Shown here piece after piece: positions 35,131-46,253 of a stretch of DNA of 64,000 nucleotides. The stretch is taken from contig CM071568.1 in NCBI GenBank assembly GCA_036426205.1, positions 51,620,040 to 51,684,039 of the forward strand. Direction: 5' to 3'. The translations under genes were made by a program, and so were the position numbers. Numbering within the stretch: the first letter of the stretch is position 1; each line of letters opens with the position of its first letter. The DNA comes from Ascaphus truei. Taxonomy: Eukaryota > Chordata > Amphibia > Anura > Ascaphidae. Below the pieces are notes generated by a model. The model ran no database searches and was not told the DNA's origin. It saw only the letters and a program-made list of their open reading frames with translations.

Positions 35131-38100
35131 TTTGCTATTTCCCTTTCCATATCAAGTGGTAAATACCCATCAAGATAAAGAGAGGAGCCCAGCATCCAAG
35201 CCATGGGACCTGTTGGATTTCCAGTTACACGCTTTGAAGAACTACCCTCCTGTGAGTATATTCAGTGAAGTGGGGATTATCCCTGTTACTACAGATTATA
35301 TTATGTTGTGTTTTTGTCTCTTTGGTCCTTTCTTCATTAACTTTGCATTTTCTCTCTGGGTGACAGAGCGGACCTCAGCTGCAGGGACAGTTAGGTTGTA
35401 TCACTGTATGCACTTACATATTAATCAACTTGTTTAGATTTTTTGCACATGTTATTGTTTTTCTTGTTGGTAACCATATTGGATTTAGAAGTACAATACA
35501 CAGAAGCAGTGAATCTGAATGCACCTGATTTAGAACAACAGCCAGGGCTGCTGCCTTTGAGTGTTGAAGTTCAAAGTGCACAGATCTCAGGACCTGACAG
35601 CATGATTGCTTAACTTATTGCATTTGTGATTTGGGTAATATCAATAGGAGAGATAAAATGTATCATTCGGAAATTCCTGTAAAGGAGTAAAAGGGAAGGA
35701 GATATTAAATATAACAGCTGTCTGCATAACGCAAGGACATTTCTATGTTCCTAGAACTGTTCATGATTAAAGTCTCTTTATATAGCTTGATCTCTACAAC
35801 ATAGTGGCCTATTCAGTAAACACACGTGCAATGTTGGGCGAAAACATACATTTTTGGCATGAATTTGCATCTTGTCATATTCATTCAGGCTTTATCGCAG
35901 GTTGAAGCCATTTGAAATTTTGGTTCCGGCTATGCAATTCTATGCAGTATGAAAATGAGGCAACCTTGCAAATCTACATATTCATGTGCTATTCATTAAG
36001 CTGCGGGTTTGACATCACCCGGAAGTCACAGCCAGAAATCTCACATCCCTTAGGTAGGTGAAATAGGGATTTTTCTAGAGAGGGCTAGAGAGAGGAGGCC
36101 CCATATTGTATACTGCTGTCTTGTTTATTGATTATACTGTTGGAACAATTATTCTTGTGCAGAATAGAATTTAGATTTTCAGCCTTTGGGGCCTACAGTA
36201 TGTACAACGATCATATTTGAATGTTAGGGTGTGTCAACATTTCAGTACTAAAGAGTACATAGTACAAACCTTTATAAAATGTGCATTACATGGATGAAAG
36301 TTTTATAAATATGACCAGTCATTGTTTGAAATTAATTTTGATACGTTGTGTCTTTTAGAATACCTGATTGATGGAATTTAAATGAAAACAGATGCACATT
36401 TATTTATTTATTTAGAATAGCCATACTGTGAAAAATATAAACTTTGTTAATCTATGTAAATACATTTGTGGTTGCTATGCAACAACTTAATTATGCCTGA
36501 CACTATTAACAGCCTTTTATGGCTTATGCCCAGTAGATCTTGGTGGATGATTTTGAAGCACTTTGTTGAATGTTGAAACGTTGCTTTTTAGTACATGCCA
36601 TTAAAATCTGTACACCTAGCTCAGTCAATTCCTCTGAACCCCCAAACATTTGAAATTTCATTTTTTTTATGCTGATGGCACAGATTGAGACATTTCAGGT
36701 TAAAATTAGATTTCCATGCATCAATTCTGTGCCCAAAAAAGCCGTTTGCAATGCTTAGTACACAGGCCTCATAATGTTTGGGATCATTTCTTTCACAAAT
36801 CATTGTTAGACTATAATTGAAAAGTCAAGTACATATGTATGTACCCCAAAAAATCTCAAGTTAGTCCATTCAAATGTATACATTTAAAAATATATATATA
36901 ATTGTATGGTTTGAAGCACTTTATCAGCGTTCTCATACCTGATTATGGCTACTTTCCCTCAGATATATTTATGCAAAGCAATAACAGATTTATTGAGTGG
37001 ATAATTAGCAGACTAATCTTTTTTTTTCTATTAAAACCTTCATTTTTATCTAACTGCAGTCCAGCACAACAATTCTACATGGCTTCTACTCAAAAAGAAC
37101 ATGTTATGTCGGACGTGTTTCATATTAGGTAAAACTTTATATTAATTGTCATATTGCATTATCTGATTTACTCCTCAATCACATTTGTGCTAACTGACAC
37201 TTTTACAGTACGACCATTGGTTGTTCATTTCAGGCTGCATAGATGTTGTACAATGGGGATAATTTAGAAATACTAATGACTTCCCCTGGAGAAAAAAAAA
37301 TATGTTATTTATTTTCTATGAAAAGAAGTAAAGTAACTCTTCTAGGTAATTGATGTGCAGAAAGCTTCAGTATCAGCTGTACATTCATTTTTTTCACCAC
37401 TGTATGCAATTATCCACTCAGCCTGCACCCATTATCATTATTTTTCTTTCTGATCTGTAAGTATTTAAAGCCATTAGAAAATAATCCAAACTATTCTATT
37501 TGCTGAATAAATTTTAATTTGCATGGCACCAGATTTTTTTATTTTTTTATTATTAATGGGATATAAATTATGACTGTCCTATGGAAAGAGGCAAGTTGAT
37601 AGCTATAGTGAAATGTAATGGAGAGAAAATGATCTTGAAAAGGTCAGGTCTCCTGTCACAGCATTTTATATGCACAATTAAAACAAGGCATGGAAGTGGC
37701 TATATAATCAGGATGATGAATATGCATTATGCTGTAATGAGAGTGTGAAAAGGGAGTGGATAAGTGTTAAAGTCATGATGGGGTGGTGACATAAAAATGT
37801 TAATTTCTGATGTTGTACTGAACCTTATCCTTTTTTGTTGTTATTACTTGATGACATCTTCTGTCATGAGGAAGCTAATAATGCGTATCTTTAGTAGTAA
37901 AAAATAATAAAAAAAGCACTATAAATTTATATTTATGTGGTAGGATCCTCAACGTAGAGTATTTCTAGGAATGTTACATATATAAGTGATAAGTCATCTA
38001 TAAATGTGTTCTTATTAATAAATGCATTTTATGCATATTGTCGTTTATCAACTTTTGAGAAATGTAGACAGCTTTTAATGAGCTCCTAGGCTAAGATAGG

Positions 38101-38337
38101 ATTTTAATTTTCTTCCACAGTTAATTGATATCTATTTTTTTAAATTTATGTTTACAGTGCTTATAATAGTGATAAATTTTGTATTATTTAGTTTACATGC
38201 AGCCCCTTGTATTGGACTTTTACCCAGATCCTGTCATTCAGAGGATGCATTAAACTCAGAGTCTTTGGGCCTCAATATTCTCCATGAAAGACGGATTTCC
38301 TTTTGCTAACTCCAATATATAAATACAATATTATATA
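35131..38337. other. AT-rich interval, no gene seen
   Basis: No coding domain or repeat termini. 36540-36590 contains TTGAAGCACTTTG...GAAACGTTGC, a possible very degenerate member of the hammerhead-like series, not counted as a feature. Confidence 0.45.
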
Positions 38338-38982
38338 TGTAACATGGCTGGCCCAGATTGCCTCTCTGCATCCTGTCACATAAGTATTTTGTAGCTACAG
38401 GCTATGACAGGCAATCATGTGGGCTTTTCACCCCCCTCATTCTCACTCCTTGACTGACAGAAGTTGTGGTGACATAGGAAGCTGTGTGCAGCCTATCATG
38501 GTGCAGATCCTGTGCCCTCCCCTTCTGAGCCTCAGGAGGAAGTGCAAATTGTTGGTTAGTCCAGTTCCACCCCTCCTAGAGAGTGGAAGTGTGTGCCATC
38601 TCTTCCCAGCTGAGAGGGAGATCGGCCAGTCAGTCCCTCATGGGATGGCTGGCCAAAGAAGATCTGAGGCCTCACTATTAGAAGAGAGCCAGCACCATCC
38701 AGAGGCCTGGGATGACCCTGGAATCCTCTGTGACCCATGCATCCGCTGTGAGAACATCTGCAGAGACTGCAACAATAAAGCCCCTTTGTTTTATATACCC
38801 CTACCTGAGTTCTCAGTCTATTGGGCAGGGGGGAAATAAGTCTGTTCCAGTGGGAGACTGTCTCTGGATATCCTGGAGCCACTGGAGCTCTCCTGGACCC
38901 TCACAGGTATGCCAGCACCACAACAGCAGTAGCCATAGCAGTATCTACCAGGGGGGGGGGTTACTGGGGTACATGTGTTACA
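38338..38982 (+). repeat. Possible solo LTR or LTR-like repeat
   Basis: Begins TGTAACATGGCTGGCCC and ends GTACATGTGTTACA, giving short inverted TGTAACA/TGTTACA ends. AACAATAAAGCCCCTTTG at about 38773 looks like a plus-strand polyadenylation signal. GC content is higher than the flanks. No target duplication was seen. The ORFs at 38417-38839 and 38556-38882 have no domain. Confidence 0.35.
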
Positions 38983-38998
38983 CACACATATATAGATA

Positions 38999-39002
<4 letters not shown>

Positions 39003-39040
<38 letters not shown>
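39003..39040. repeat. (TA)n microsatellite
   Basis: About 19 uninterrupted TA units. A further interrupted TA-rich tract lies at 39869-39936, immediately after the 33-bp-TIR element. Confidence 0.95.
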
Positions 39041-39043
<3 letters not shown>

Positions 39044-39411
39044 ACAGTTATAAAGACAGCGCCTCTTTTTCAAATACACCCAAATTGCTGCCACTCCGGT
39101 GACGTGTGTCAAAATGTTGCACCAAACATCAATAGTGATTATGATGTTTGCATGAACCAACTAGTGCCTAATTTGCTAATTGATAATTGATATGTACAAA
39201 AAACAACATACATCAAACAAAAAATGATAGAAAAAATGTGCAAAAATATATGAAAGATAAAAATAATCTGTTGAACATAAAAAATAGCATAAAAATACAA
39301 AAATAGAACTATAAAAATTGATACTTAAGTCCAAATGAAGTCCACGAGTAATTAAATAAAACAAAGGTCCAGGCTGCTTCTTCTTGGGTTCACCAAGTTC
39401 CCATAGTACCT

Positions 39412-39870
39412 ATTAGAAAAAAGAAAAGAGAAAAAGCGCCCGATTCCCTGATGAAATCCGCAAAGGCGGAAGAAACGCGTAGGGACGGTTTGCATTGAAA
39501 CTACGGTGGCTGACCTGCCTTCGGCACCAGAGAGAGACCAAGGAAATACAAGGAACATCCTTCCGGTATCCAGCACCGCATGTGTGGGAGTAATGGCGGA
39601 CGCACGCTGCTGAGAAGCTCCTGACGGATGTCTGTTATAGAAACATCTTGGAGAAAACGGCGTTCTCAACTGCTGGGTCTCAAACTGATCGTGAGATTAC
39701 AGAGCGGAGGTGACGGTGAAGTCTTCGTTTGGTGCATGGGCAGGTCCCATAAAACGCTTATTTTAATCAGACTAATTGTAAGTGTGCAATTGTCTTGTCC
39801 ATGGTTTATTAAAATGTCAATCTGATTTTACACAAGGATCGGGCGCTTTTTCTCTTTTCTTTTTTCTAAT
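39412..39870 (+). mobile_element. 459-bp element with perfect 33-bp inverted ends
   Basis: Arms 39412-39444 and 39838-39870 are exact reverse complements; the inner part is GAAAAAGCGCCCGAT and ATCGGGCGCTTTTTC. Directly inside the left arm lies the best-formed hammerhead-like motif of the window. There is no transposase. The 39352-39669 ORF is spurious. The exact arms suggest recent activity or gene conversion. Confidence 0.75.
39444..39485 (+). ncRNA. Hammerhead-ribozyme-like motif
   Basis: TTCC, CTGATGA, AA, stem II TCCGC/GCGGA with loop AAAG, A, GAAA, palindrome ACGCGT, A (allowed at H17), GGGA. All core residues C3-U4-G5-A6-U7-G8-A9 and G12-A13-A14-A15 are present. Stem I is TTCC/GGGA (four pairs, one wobble). 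The departure from the canonical motif is one additional A before stem II plus an A-A opposition where G10.1-C11.1 is expected. The palindromic stem III has no loop, so a dimer would be needed, as proposed for newt satellite 2. Confidence 0.5.
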
Positions 39871-39965
39871 ATATATATAGTAATATATATATATATATAT
39901 CTATTATATAATATATATATATATATATTTATATATCAGTCCAAAAACGATATACTTGTAAGCAC

Positions 39966-40455
39966 ATTCACATGTCTTAGACAGGTCTGCAACCCTGCCT
40001 TTCACCATTATCGCCTAGCATACAGTGCTTCCACTGCAGTAATAGATTCTGGGAAATCACATGCACATGGATACACAATATGTCACATTTTGCCTGAAAT
40101 CCATTTTTACATGGAACCCTTATAAGCAAATGCTCTGCTGTTCACACAGCTTTTAAGCACAGCATGGGATTAGATGCAAAGCCAGTCAAACCACTCACAG
40201 ACAGCTGTTTTGACCTTTATGGGTTTCATCAGTGTGAGATTGGTTGTACTAGCTTTGCAATTTTAAAGGCTGGGTAGGTTTGCCATACACATTTTAAGTT
40301 ATGGTGGGTGAAAAAGGCGACAAAAAACAATTCACATGTCTTAGAAAGGTCTGCAACCCTGCCTATGACTATTATCACCTAGCATACATGCTTCCACTGC
40401 AGCAAGGTAATCTGGGAAATGACATGCAAATGAGCACACAATGTGTAACATAAGG
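39966..40455 (-). repeat. 364-bp repeat in partial tandem, with a hammerhead-like motif
   Basis: ATTCACATGTCTTAGACAGG (39966) recurs at 40330 as ATTCACATGTCTTAGAAAGG. The following 125 bp stay alignable (CTGCAACCCTGCCT, CTAGCATACA, CTTCCACTGCAG, CTGGGAAAT), so one full 364-bp unit and a third of a second are present head to tail. The unit carries the minus-strand motif at 40194-40238. Tandem units of this size with a hammerhead are the form of newt satellite 2 and animal retrozymes. Confidence 0.7.
40194..40238 (-). ncRNA. Hammerhead-ribozyme-like motif with full stem I
   Basis: On the minus strand: CTCACA, CTGATGA, extra A, stem II about CCC/GGT, then AAAA (G12 to A), palindrome ACAGCTGT, C, TGTGAG. 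The six bases flanking the core, CTCACA and TGTGAG, are exact complements and lie immediately next to C3 and the presumed cleavage C17. Stem III ends in the classic GUC. The G12 change should abolish activity in this copy, but the architecture is complete. Confidence 0.5.
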
Positions 40456-40499
40456 TACTTCCCTTAACCCTATACAACCAAACACAATGAGCAGAGCCC

Positions 40500-41740
40500 C
40501 TAGAACAAAAAACAACCGTTCCATTCCTGCTGGATGAAGTGTCCTGAATGTAGGATCTGGTACTAGTGACTAGTGGCCTTAATAATTTGTCGAGAAAGAC
40601 AGCACAGGGCTGGAAAATGGAGTCAGTGCCTGCAACAATGGGTCTAATTGGTGGAGATTATACATTTTTGTGAACATTTGGTAGCGTGTAGAGGACAGGT
40701 GTTATAGGGTCTTTTTTTATTAAAAAGTATTTTTGCTTTTTGAGTAATAGACCTCCCTTGTATGCTTGGTTCAGAACCTGCAGGATCTTTTTAGCTACCT
40801 CAGAAGTAGGATTCTGGTTTACCTTCCTCTAGCTATTGATAATTCCTAATTGTCTCAGTATCTCAGACCTATAATCACACTTATTCATAATGACTATGGC
40901 CCCGCCTTTATCGGCGGGTTTAATGATAATATTAGTATCCAATTCTAATGCCTTAATGATGTATTTCTGTTTTTTGGAAAAATTCAAGGGCCTATATAGT
41001 CATTTGTTGTTTTTTAAAACCTCCATGTCCTGTTGAACCTGGGTGATAAATGTTTCTATAACATGGTTAGTGGCGGGTGGATTGAATTTGCTTCTATTTT
41101 TACACTCCCCAGTTAACAGATGAAATTGAGTAACAAGTTCTACTTCATTACCCATAGATTGGGTAATTGATGGATGCTTAGTAAAAAACCCTTTAAGTCT
41201 GAGGTTCCTGAAGAAGCGTGCCAGATCAACATCTAAGTCTACGGCATTAGTAAAATTAGTTGGTACAAAAGATAATCCCTTGTTAAGCACCTCTATCTGA
41301 TCATTAGTTAATACCTTGTCAGAGATGTTAATTACCAATGAACTTGGGACCGAGTTTGCATCCCCCTTCGGGATGATCCTGGCACTGTGATGTTTCCGCC
41401 CTGCCCGGCACGTCCTCCGTGATGCCCACGGGGTGGACTCAGTTCTAAAAAATGGGGCACACTCATGGAAGAGTCGCTCTCTGTTCACTCTGGTATCTCT
41501 TATGTTTGTTGGGTACCCTCTTGGAATTTTGTAGCCTTCCAACATCTGTCCTCCTTCTGTTGACCCCTCCATTGCCAATTGTAAACCCAATTGTTGGTGT
41601 AATCGAGAGCGTCTCTAAGGTATTTATCTCTCTTACGGGTTTCTATTTCTTTAATGAAGGTTGCTAAATTCTCATCCAATTCCTGTTTAAATTTATTCAG
41701 GCAATATACAAAGGTACCCCACTACAGCTAGGAATAGTAT
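40500..41740 (-). mobile_element. Penelope-like element PLE3, 5' half
   Basis: A 3'-truncated PLE, minus strand, with the N-terminal domain and the first part of the RT. It ends near 40500, where RT motif A would follow. The 364-bp repeat with the hammerhead-like motif lies directly beyond its truncated end, about 50 bp away. Confidence 0.8.
40520..41715 (-). pseudogene. PLE3 N-terminal domain and RT fingers (broken)
   Basis: The N-terminal coiled segment reads FKQELDENLATFIKEIETRK then RDKYLRDALDYTNNWVYNW. A frameshift near 41580 leads to RGYPTNIRDTRVNR and the best-known PLE block VLTNDQIEVLNKGLSFVPT, with DVDLARFFRNLRLKGFF after it (open stretch 41000-41590). A TGA at about 40998 interrupts LKNNK/LYRPLNFSKKQK. 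Then IIIKPADKGGAIVIMNK and, after another frame change, TPVLYTLPNVHKN and PPIRPIVAGTDSI follow, with a stop between them. The catalytic motifs A and C of the RT are absent. The ordering matches PLE2. Confidence 0.85.
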
Positions 41741-43260
41741 TATTGATGTTATTGGGAAAGGTGCTCTGGGTAGTAGTGATTCTGGTATCCCAAAAAGAGC
41801 AAGAAACCCAGTATAGCACTCAATTCCCTAAGCTGAATGGTTTGTCAGTAGTATTAAAATAATTGTTTATTGTTCATCATAATTTAAAAGAATGGGCATT
41901 AAAATCCAATTTAAGGACACACACATAACAATCCTATGTTGAGTGCTGTATGCACTCTGGATTGATAATGAATGAAACAGTTGAGTGATTTTAGATCAAT
42001 GTTTCGAAAAGGGGCGGATATACAGCTCACCTAAAATAAGAGGTGTTACTTAACAGTAATGCGTGGGCATAGACTGAATGAAAAATGCAGCAGCCTGTGT
42101 AAATTGGTTTTGCCCCTAGGGCTATGTGACACCTAGTAAAGAGGGGGAGGGGGAGTAAACCTCCAGTGTTAGCAACCAATATACTATCACGGCCCCTTTT
42201 ATTAACCGATTTTGTTTGGGTATTTTTTTCGAATGCCACTTACTTCACCGCGTTCATGCCGCATTCTTGCCGAGCCAGCGCTAATTGTAAGGAATCTGGT
42301 GTCTAAGCGCCGTCAGCGCGACCATTACTCACCTCCCATCGGTACTCAGGCGTCCAAGAGTCTGCAGCACAATTCCCACATACCTCCGTTGTCTGCCACT
42401 GGCACTCTGGCTCCTCGCCATCACAGGATTGCACCAACCGAAGAGGTGCCTGTTGAACAGCAGCCTCTGCGTGTGTCCCCAGCTCCGCGCTCTATGAGCA
42501 TCTCTCCGCGCTCTACGTGCATCTGTCTCTGACCCCATGCGCATACGCGCGTCAGTCACCGAATCCACGCACACACGCATGCCAGCCCCAGACGTTATGT
42601 GCATGCATTCCCAGCTTACAGAGCACACGCCTAACAGAGCACTTTTAACCACTGCTCCTGCAGTGAGGCGTCGCCCCCAAGCATCACACAGTTCCATGCA
42701 AATCAATGATTACACTCAGCTGGGCTGTAACACCTCCCTCCTATCAGGGAGGACTTCTTGCAGTCCTCCAGGCCTGCCCCCTTTTCCCATTGGCCTGCCC
42801 AGCCTTATTATGCCTGTGCTTCCCATCACTCGTCGCTCGACATAGTTCTGTATGGAAGCATTTGACTACTCTCTCAGTGACTCCTCAGGTATTGACGCGG
42901 ATTGGATGACTAGCCCCTCTGGCTCTCGACTTCGGCTCTACTTGGACTTCGTGACTTCTGGCATCCCTGTAACACGGCTTATACCTTCGACCATCCACAA
43001 CTCTCCAATCCCTGATCTTGGCAACGGCAATAACTACTCCTCCTCTACTACCTGTACCAGCAAGTATTGTCTTCCTTACTATACCTGGCCTGGCAACAGT
43101 AACACCACACTCCGGACGCGCTCCCTTTGCTGCGGGTGCTTGTATCCCTACGTCCCACCTCAGCACAGGGGACGGGTCTGGTCTGCGGGCAGCACCGGCG
43201 TAACACTAATACAATGCACGCAGCCGCGGCTTTAAATACCGGAACATGCCTCATCAAACA
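41741..43260. other. Repeat-derived interval, GC-rich from 42210
   Basis: 41800-42200 is AT-rich with CAATGTTTCGAAAAGGGGCG near 42000. 42212-43260 is GC-rich with many CACACGC/GCGCGC words and several overlapping ORFs on both strands with no domain. It may be the 3' flank or pseudo-LTR of PLE2 or an unrelated LTR. No termini could be fixed. Confidence 0.4.
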
Positions 43261-43336
43261 CTGCATCTGCCCGCGGTTTTAAATGTTCTGCTGAAACGGC
43301 CTCACGAGGCTAAGGGCGGGGACAATTGGGTAAGGT

Positions 43337-43700
43337 TTATTGGATAAAGGGGGTGAACAGAAACCCTTCATTTAGGCCATTTGGTGACAGCGTGTTTAAA
43401 GTGTAGATCCATTTTGCCTCTCTTTGTAGTAAAGCGGTGTCCCAGTCACCATGTCTCTGACCCAGGGAATATTGGTATATACCGACAAACTTAATTGTAG
43501 TAGGATCTCCCTGGTGATGGTTGTTAATGTGTCTCGCCAGTGGTTTATCGGTTTTATTGCGAACTGAACCAATATGCTCTAATACCCTTTGTTTCAGGGG
43601 ACGTCTGGTCTTGCCTACATATATTTTGCCGCGGGTGCAAATACCTTGGTAGATGATACCAGAGCTAAGGCAGTTTATGAATTCACGAATTTTGTAGGTT
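43337..43700 (-). pseudogene. PLE2 GIY-YIG endonuclease domain
   Basis: Reads FINCLSSGIIYQGICTRGKI, then YVGKTRRPLKQRVLEHIGSV, RNKTDKPLARHINNHH, LLQREAKWIYTLNT and NEGFLFTPFIQ before the stop at 43337-43339. Visible catalytic features are GIIY...YVGKT (GIY-YIG), the Arg-rich helix and the Glu of QREAKWI. Unlike the same domain of PLE1, it is open over its whole length. Upstream, a Cys pair motif (SCGRCKACKYM) forms the PLE zinc linker. It is joined to the nuclease by a frame containing one TAA, and a run of C near 43795 shifts the frame from the RT. Confidence 0.85.
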
Positions 43701-43787
43701 TTGGATCCATTCCAATTCGTGAATTATTTTGTGGATGGCATATACTTGCAAGCCTTACATCTGCCACAGCTAAATGACCCCTGAGGT

Positions 43788-45220
43788 TTAAGGGGGGAGC
43801 CAGGTCCTTGGTGCGGCTTCACAGAAATGACTGTAGACTAGAACGTCCCTGATATTCTGTGCCCGTCTACTGACCATTGAAGGGTGGTTATAAAGGAATT
43901 CTGTGATGTGGGTATCAGCTTTCAATATATGCCAATGTTTTTGTAGTATGGCTCTGGCATGCTGCCATTGGTTGTTGTATGTCCCTACACACCGTACCAC
44001 TTTGTCATTGGCCACTGGTGCTTGATCGATCAGGAGGGTCCGGCGTGGTGTATATTTGGCCCTTTTATAAGCATATTTGACCACATGCTTACTATAACCT
44101 CTTTCATAGAATCTGTCGGCCATTTGTACTGCCTGAATTTCAAATTCAGTGTCGCAAATGCAATTTCTTTTAAGCCTCAGAAATTGGCCAATTAGGTATA
44201 CCTTTCACGAGAGACCTTGGGTGGTGGCTGGTAGCTGTAAGTAAGCTATTTGTAGCCGTAGTTTTCCTGTAGATTGTAGTCTCAATGTTATCATCAGGAC
44301 CTCTGGAAATACGTACATCGAGGAACACAATGGTGTCCGGATTGTGCTCTAGTGTAAGATGTAAATTAAGCTGGTTGTTTTTGAGAATGCCTATGAACTC
44401 TCTTAGCTTATTGGCTGGGCCATTCCACAACACCATCACATCATCGATGAAGCATACCCAGAGGTCTATTTGTGATGTATATGGTTCCGTATCCTCTGTG
44501 AAGACTACCTGGGATTCCCACCACTCAAGGTACAAATTCGCTTAGGAGGGGGCACATTTCGTACCCATGGCTGTACCTTGAATCTGATGGTAATACTTGC
44601 TTGCGAATAGGAAATAATTCCTAGTAAGTACAAATTCAAGGAGTTCAGCCACGAGTATGTTATGTGCCCGGTAGATGACCCCTCTTGTGTTGAGGAAGTG
44701 TTGTACTGCATTTATACCAGCATCATGTTTGATGCTAGTATAGAGTCCCTCAAAATCCATGGTGACAAAAAGTGTCTTTTTTTTTTTTTTTTTAAATCAC
44801 AATGCCATCTAGTCTCCTGAGGATGTCCTTTGTGTTCCTAAGATAAGACGGTAGGGACTATACGAAGGGTCTCAGAAGATGATCAACATACGCACTTGCC
44901 CGTTCCATGAGATTGCCAACCCCTGACACAATGGGCCTCCCCAGAGGGGGGGGATCCTATTTTTGTGAAGTTTGGGGAGACTATAGAAGGTTGTGGTTTT
45001 GCGACATTTGACTATCATGTAGTCGATTTCTTTTTGTCTGATGACTTTGGTTCCAAGTCCCTTTTTCAGGATATTAGACAGATCTTTTTGGTACTGGTTG
45101 GTGGGATCAACATTGAGGATTTCATACCATGCCCTGTCTGACAGAAGCCTGAGATTTTCATTTTTGTAATCATTGGTACAGAGTATAACTAGATTTCCAC
45201 CTTTATTGGCCGGTTTAATG
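43788..45220 (-). pseudogene. PLE2 reverse transcriptase (broken)
   Basis: In order: ITIKPANKGGNLVILCTNDY (about 45200); TTTFYSLPKLHKN; RPIVSGVGNLMERASAYVDH; motif A FVTMDFEGLYTSI (about 44760); QGTAMGTKCAPS, motif B (about 44560); motif C FIDDVMVLWNG (about 44450); then FLDVRISRGPDD, TTATNSLLTATSHHPRS, RFYERGYSKHVVKYAYKRAK and NIRDVLVYSHF. Motifs A, B and C with the IDD pair are all present, but a poly-T tract (44777-44795), stops (for example after CAPS) and frameshifts separate them. PLE RTs prime on nicked DNA. Confidence 0.85.
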
Positions 45221-45221
45221 G

Positions 45222-45842
45222 TTATATCTTTATTTGCTGCCAGTTCTTTGAGCGCATTTCTTTCTTATGTAGAAAGATTGTTAGTAGAGTGGTATCTTTC
45301 TCTAGGTCTAGTGACACTAAGTTAACAAAGACATCTATGTTCGAGTAGCAATCACCGAAGGGGAGAAATTTGGAGTTGGGTTTTAAGTCAGTAAAGGGAC
45401 CCTCTCCCGCAGGTCTATCTTCTTCAAGTGCTAATAAGCTATTATATGCTTCCATATCGTGACTGTCCAGTCCGGTTATATCAAGGGTGTCTGCCTGTCT
45501 AATCTCTCTCGTTTTGAAAAACCTTTTAAGTTTAAGTTTTCGGGCAAACAAGTTTGTATCTTTTATCCATTCAAAGATGTTTATCTCTGTTGTAGGTTTA
45601 TCTCTGTTGTAGGACAGCCCTTTATTTAGCACTGACAGGTGGAATTCGTTGAGGGGAAATGTATTCAGGTCAGTTTCAGATAACGTAGTTATGAGTGTCT
45701 CCTGTAGTTTATTAATCTGTGCCTTAGAATCTAACAACTCTTTTTGAATCTGCTTGATCATTAGAATTATCAGGTCTAGGGAACACTTATTTAAGATGCC
45801 CTCCCACTTGGTACAATAATCTATAATGTCTGAAAACAAGGT
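45222..45842 (-). pseudogene. PLE2 N-terminal domain, downstream of the nested insertion
   Basis: DIIDYCTKWEGILNKCSL, a coiled stretch (IQKELLDSKAQINKLQETLI) and the PLE N-terminal signature FHLSVLNKGLSYNRDKPTT, EWIKDTNLFARKLKLKRFF. The open frame ends at the TA duplication bordering the 408-bp element. Confidence 0.8.
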
Positions 45843-45843
45843 A

Positions 45844-46251
45844 CTGCACCGACACACTTTATTCGAGCAAATACCCAGTATGTACCCTGGCAGATACCTG
45901 AATCGCCGCTCCTCACCTCTGACAAGCCCCGTTGCGTTGCCTTCCAGCTGGGTTCATGCCTGGCTGACGGGCGGCTGGTGCTCTGTTAAATGATAATGAT
46001 TAGGATTGGATTTAATAGGCTGCAATGCTTCGCGTGTCTACCAGATGGCATAAAATTCATGAATTGTAATGCAGTATATATATTATATACTGTGCAGTAT
46101 TGCAGCCAGCGGGAAATAAAATGCTTCAATCCCTGCCTGGAAAATACCTCAATGCACTCGGGCAGAGAAACAACGTCACAAACCTTCAATACACCCGGGT
46201 ATACCCGAATTCGTGGGACTAGCCGAGCTCGAATAAAGTGTGTCGCCAGTG
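45844..46251 (-). mobile_element. 408-bp TA-flanked element, copy 2, inserted in PLE2
   Basis: Inverted homologue of 20745-21143. On the minus strand it starts CACTGGCGACACACTTTATT and ends CGAATAAAGTGTGTCGGTGC, then AG. TA flanks it at 45842-45843 and 46252-46253. The PLE frame reads CNLRPT up to the left TA and LFSDIID from the right TA, so dropping the element plus one TA restores continuity. That independently confirms the ends. The overlapping ORFs on both strands (45986-46471) are chimeric. Confidence 0.85.
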
Positions 46252-46253
46252 TA

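Noticed and set aside
36540..36590. TTGAAGCACTTTG...GAAACGTTGC as a hammerhead-like motif
   Set aside because: Core too degraded; no stem I and an unclear stem II.
38417..39041. Cys-containing ORF considered as a host exon
   Set aside because: Lies in an LTR-like repeat with a polyadenylation signal; no splice sites or family match.
42000..42020. TTTCGAAAAGGGG, reverse complement with CGAAACATTG
   Set aside because: Only the GAAAC half is present; no CTGANGA at the right distance.
42212..43266. Overlapping 60-127-codon ORFs in GC-rich sequence
   Set aside because: Open in many frames because of base composition; no motifs.
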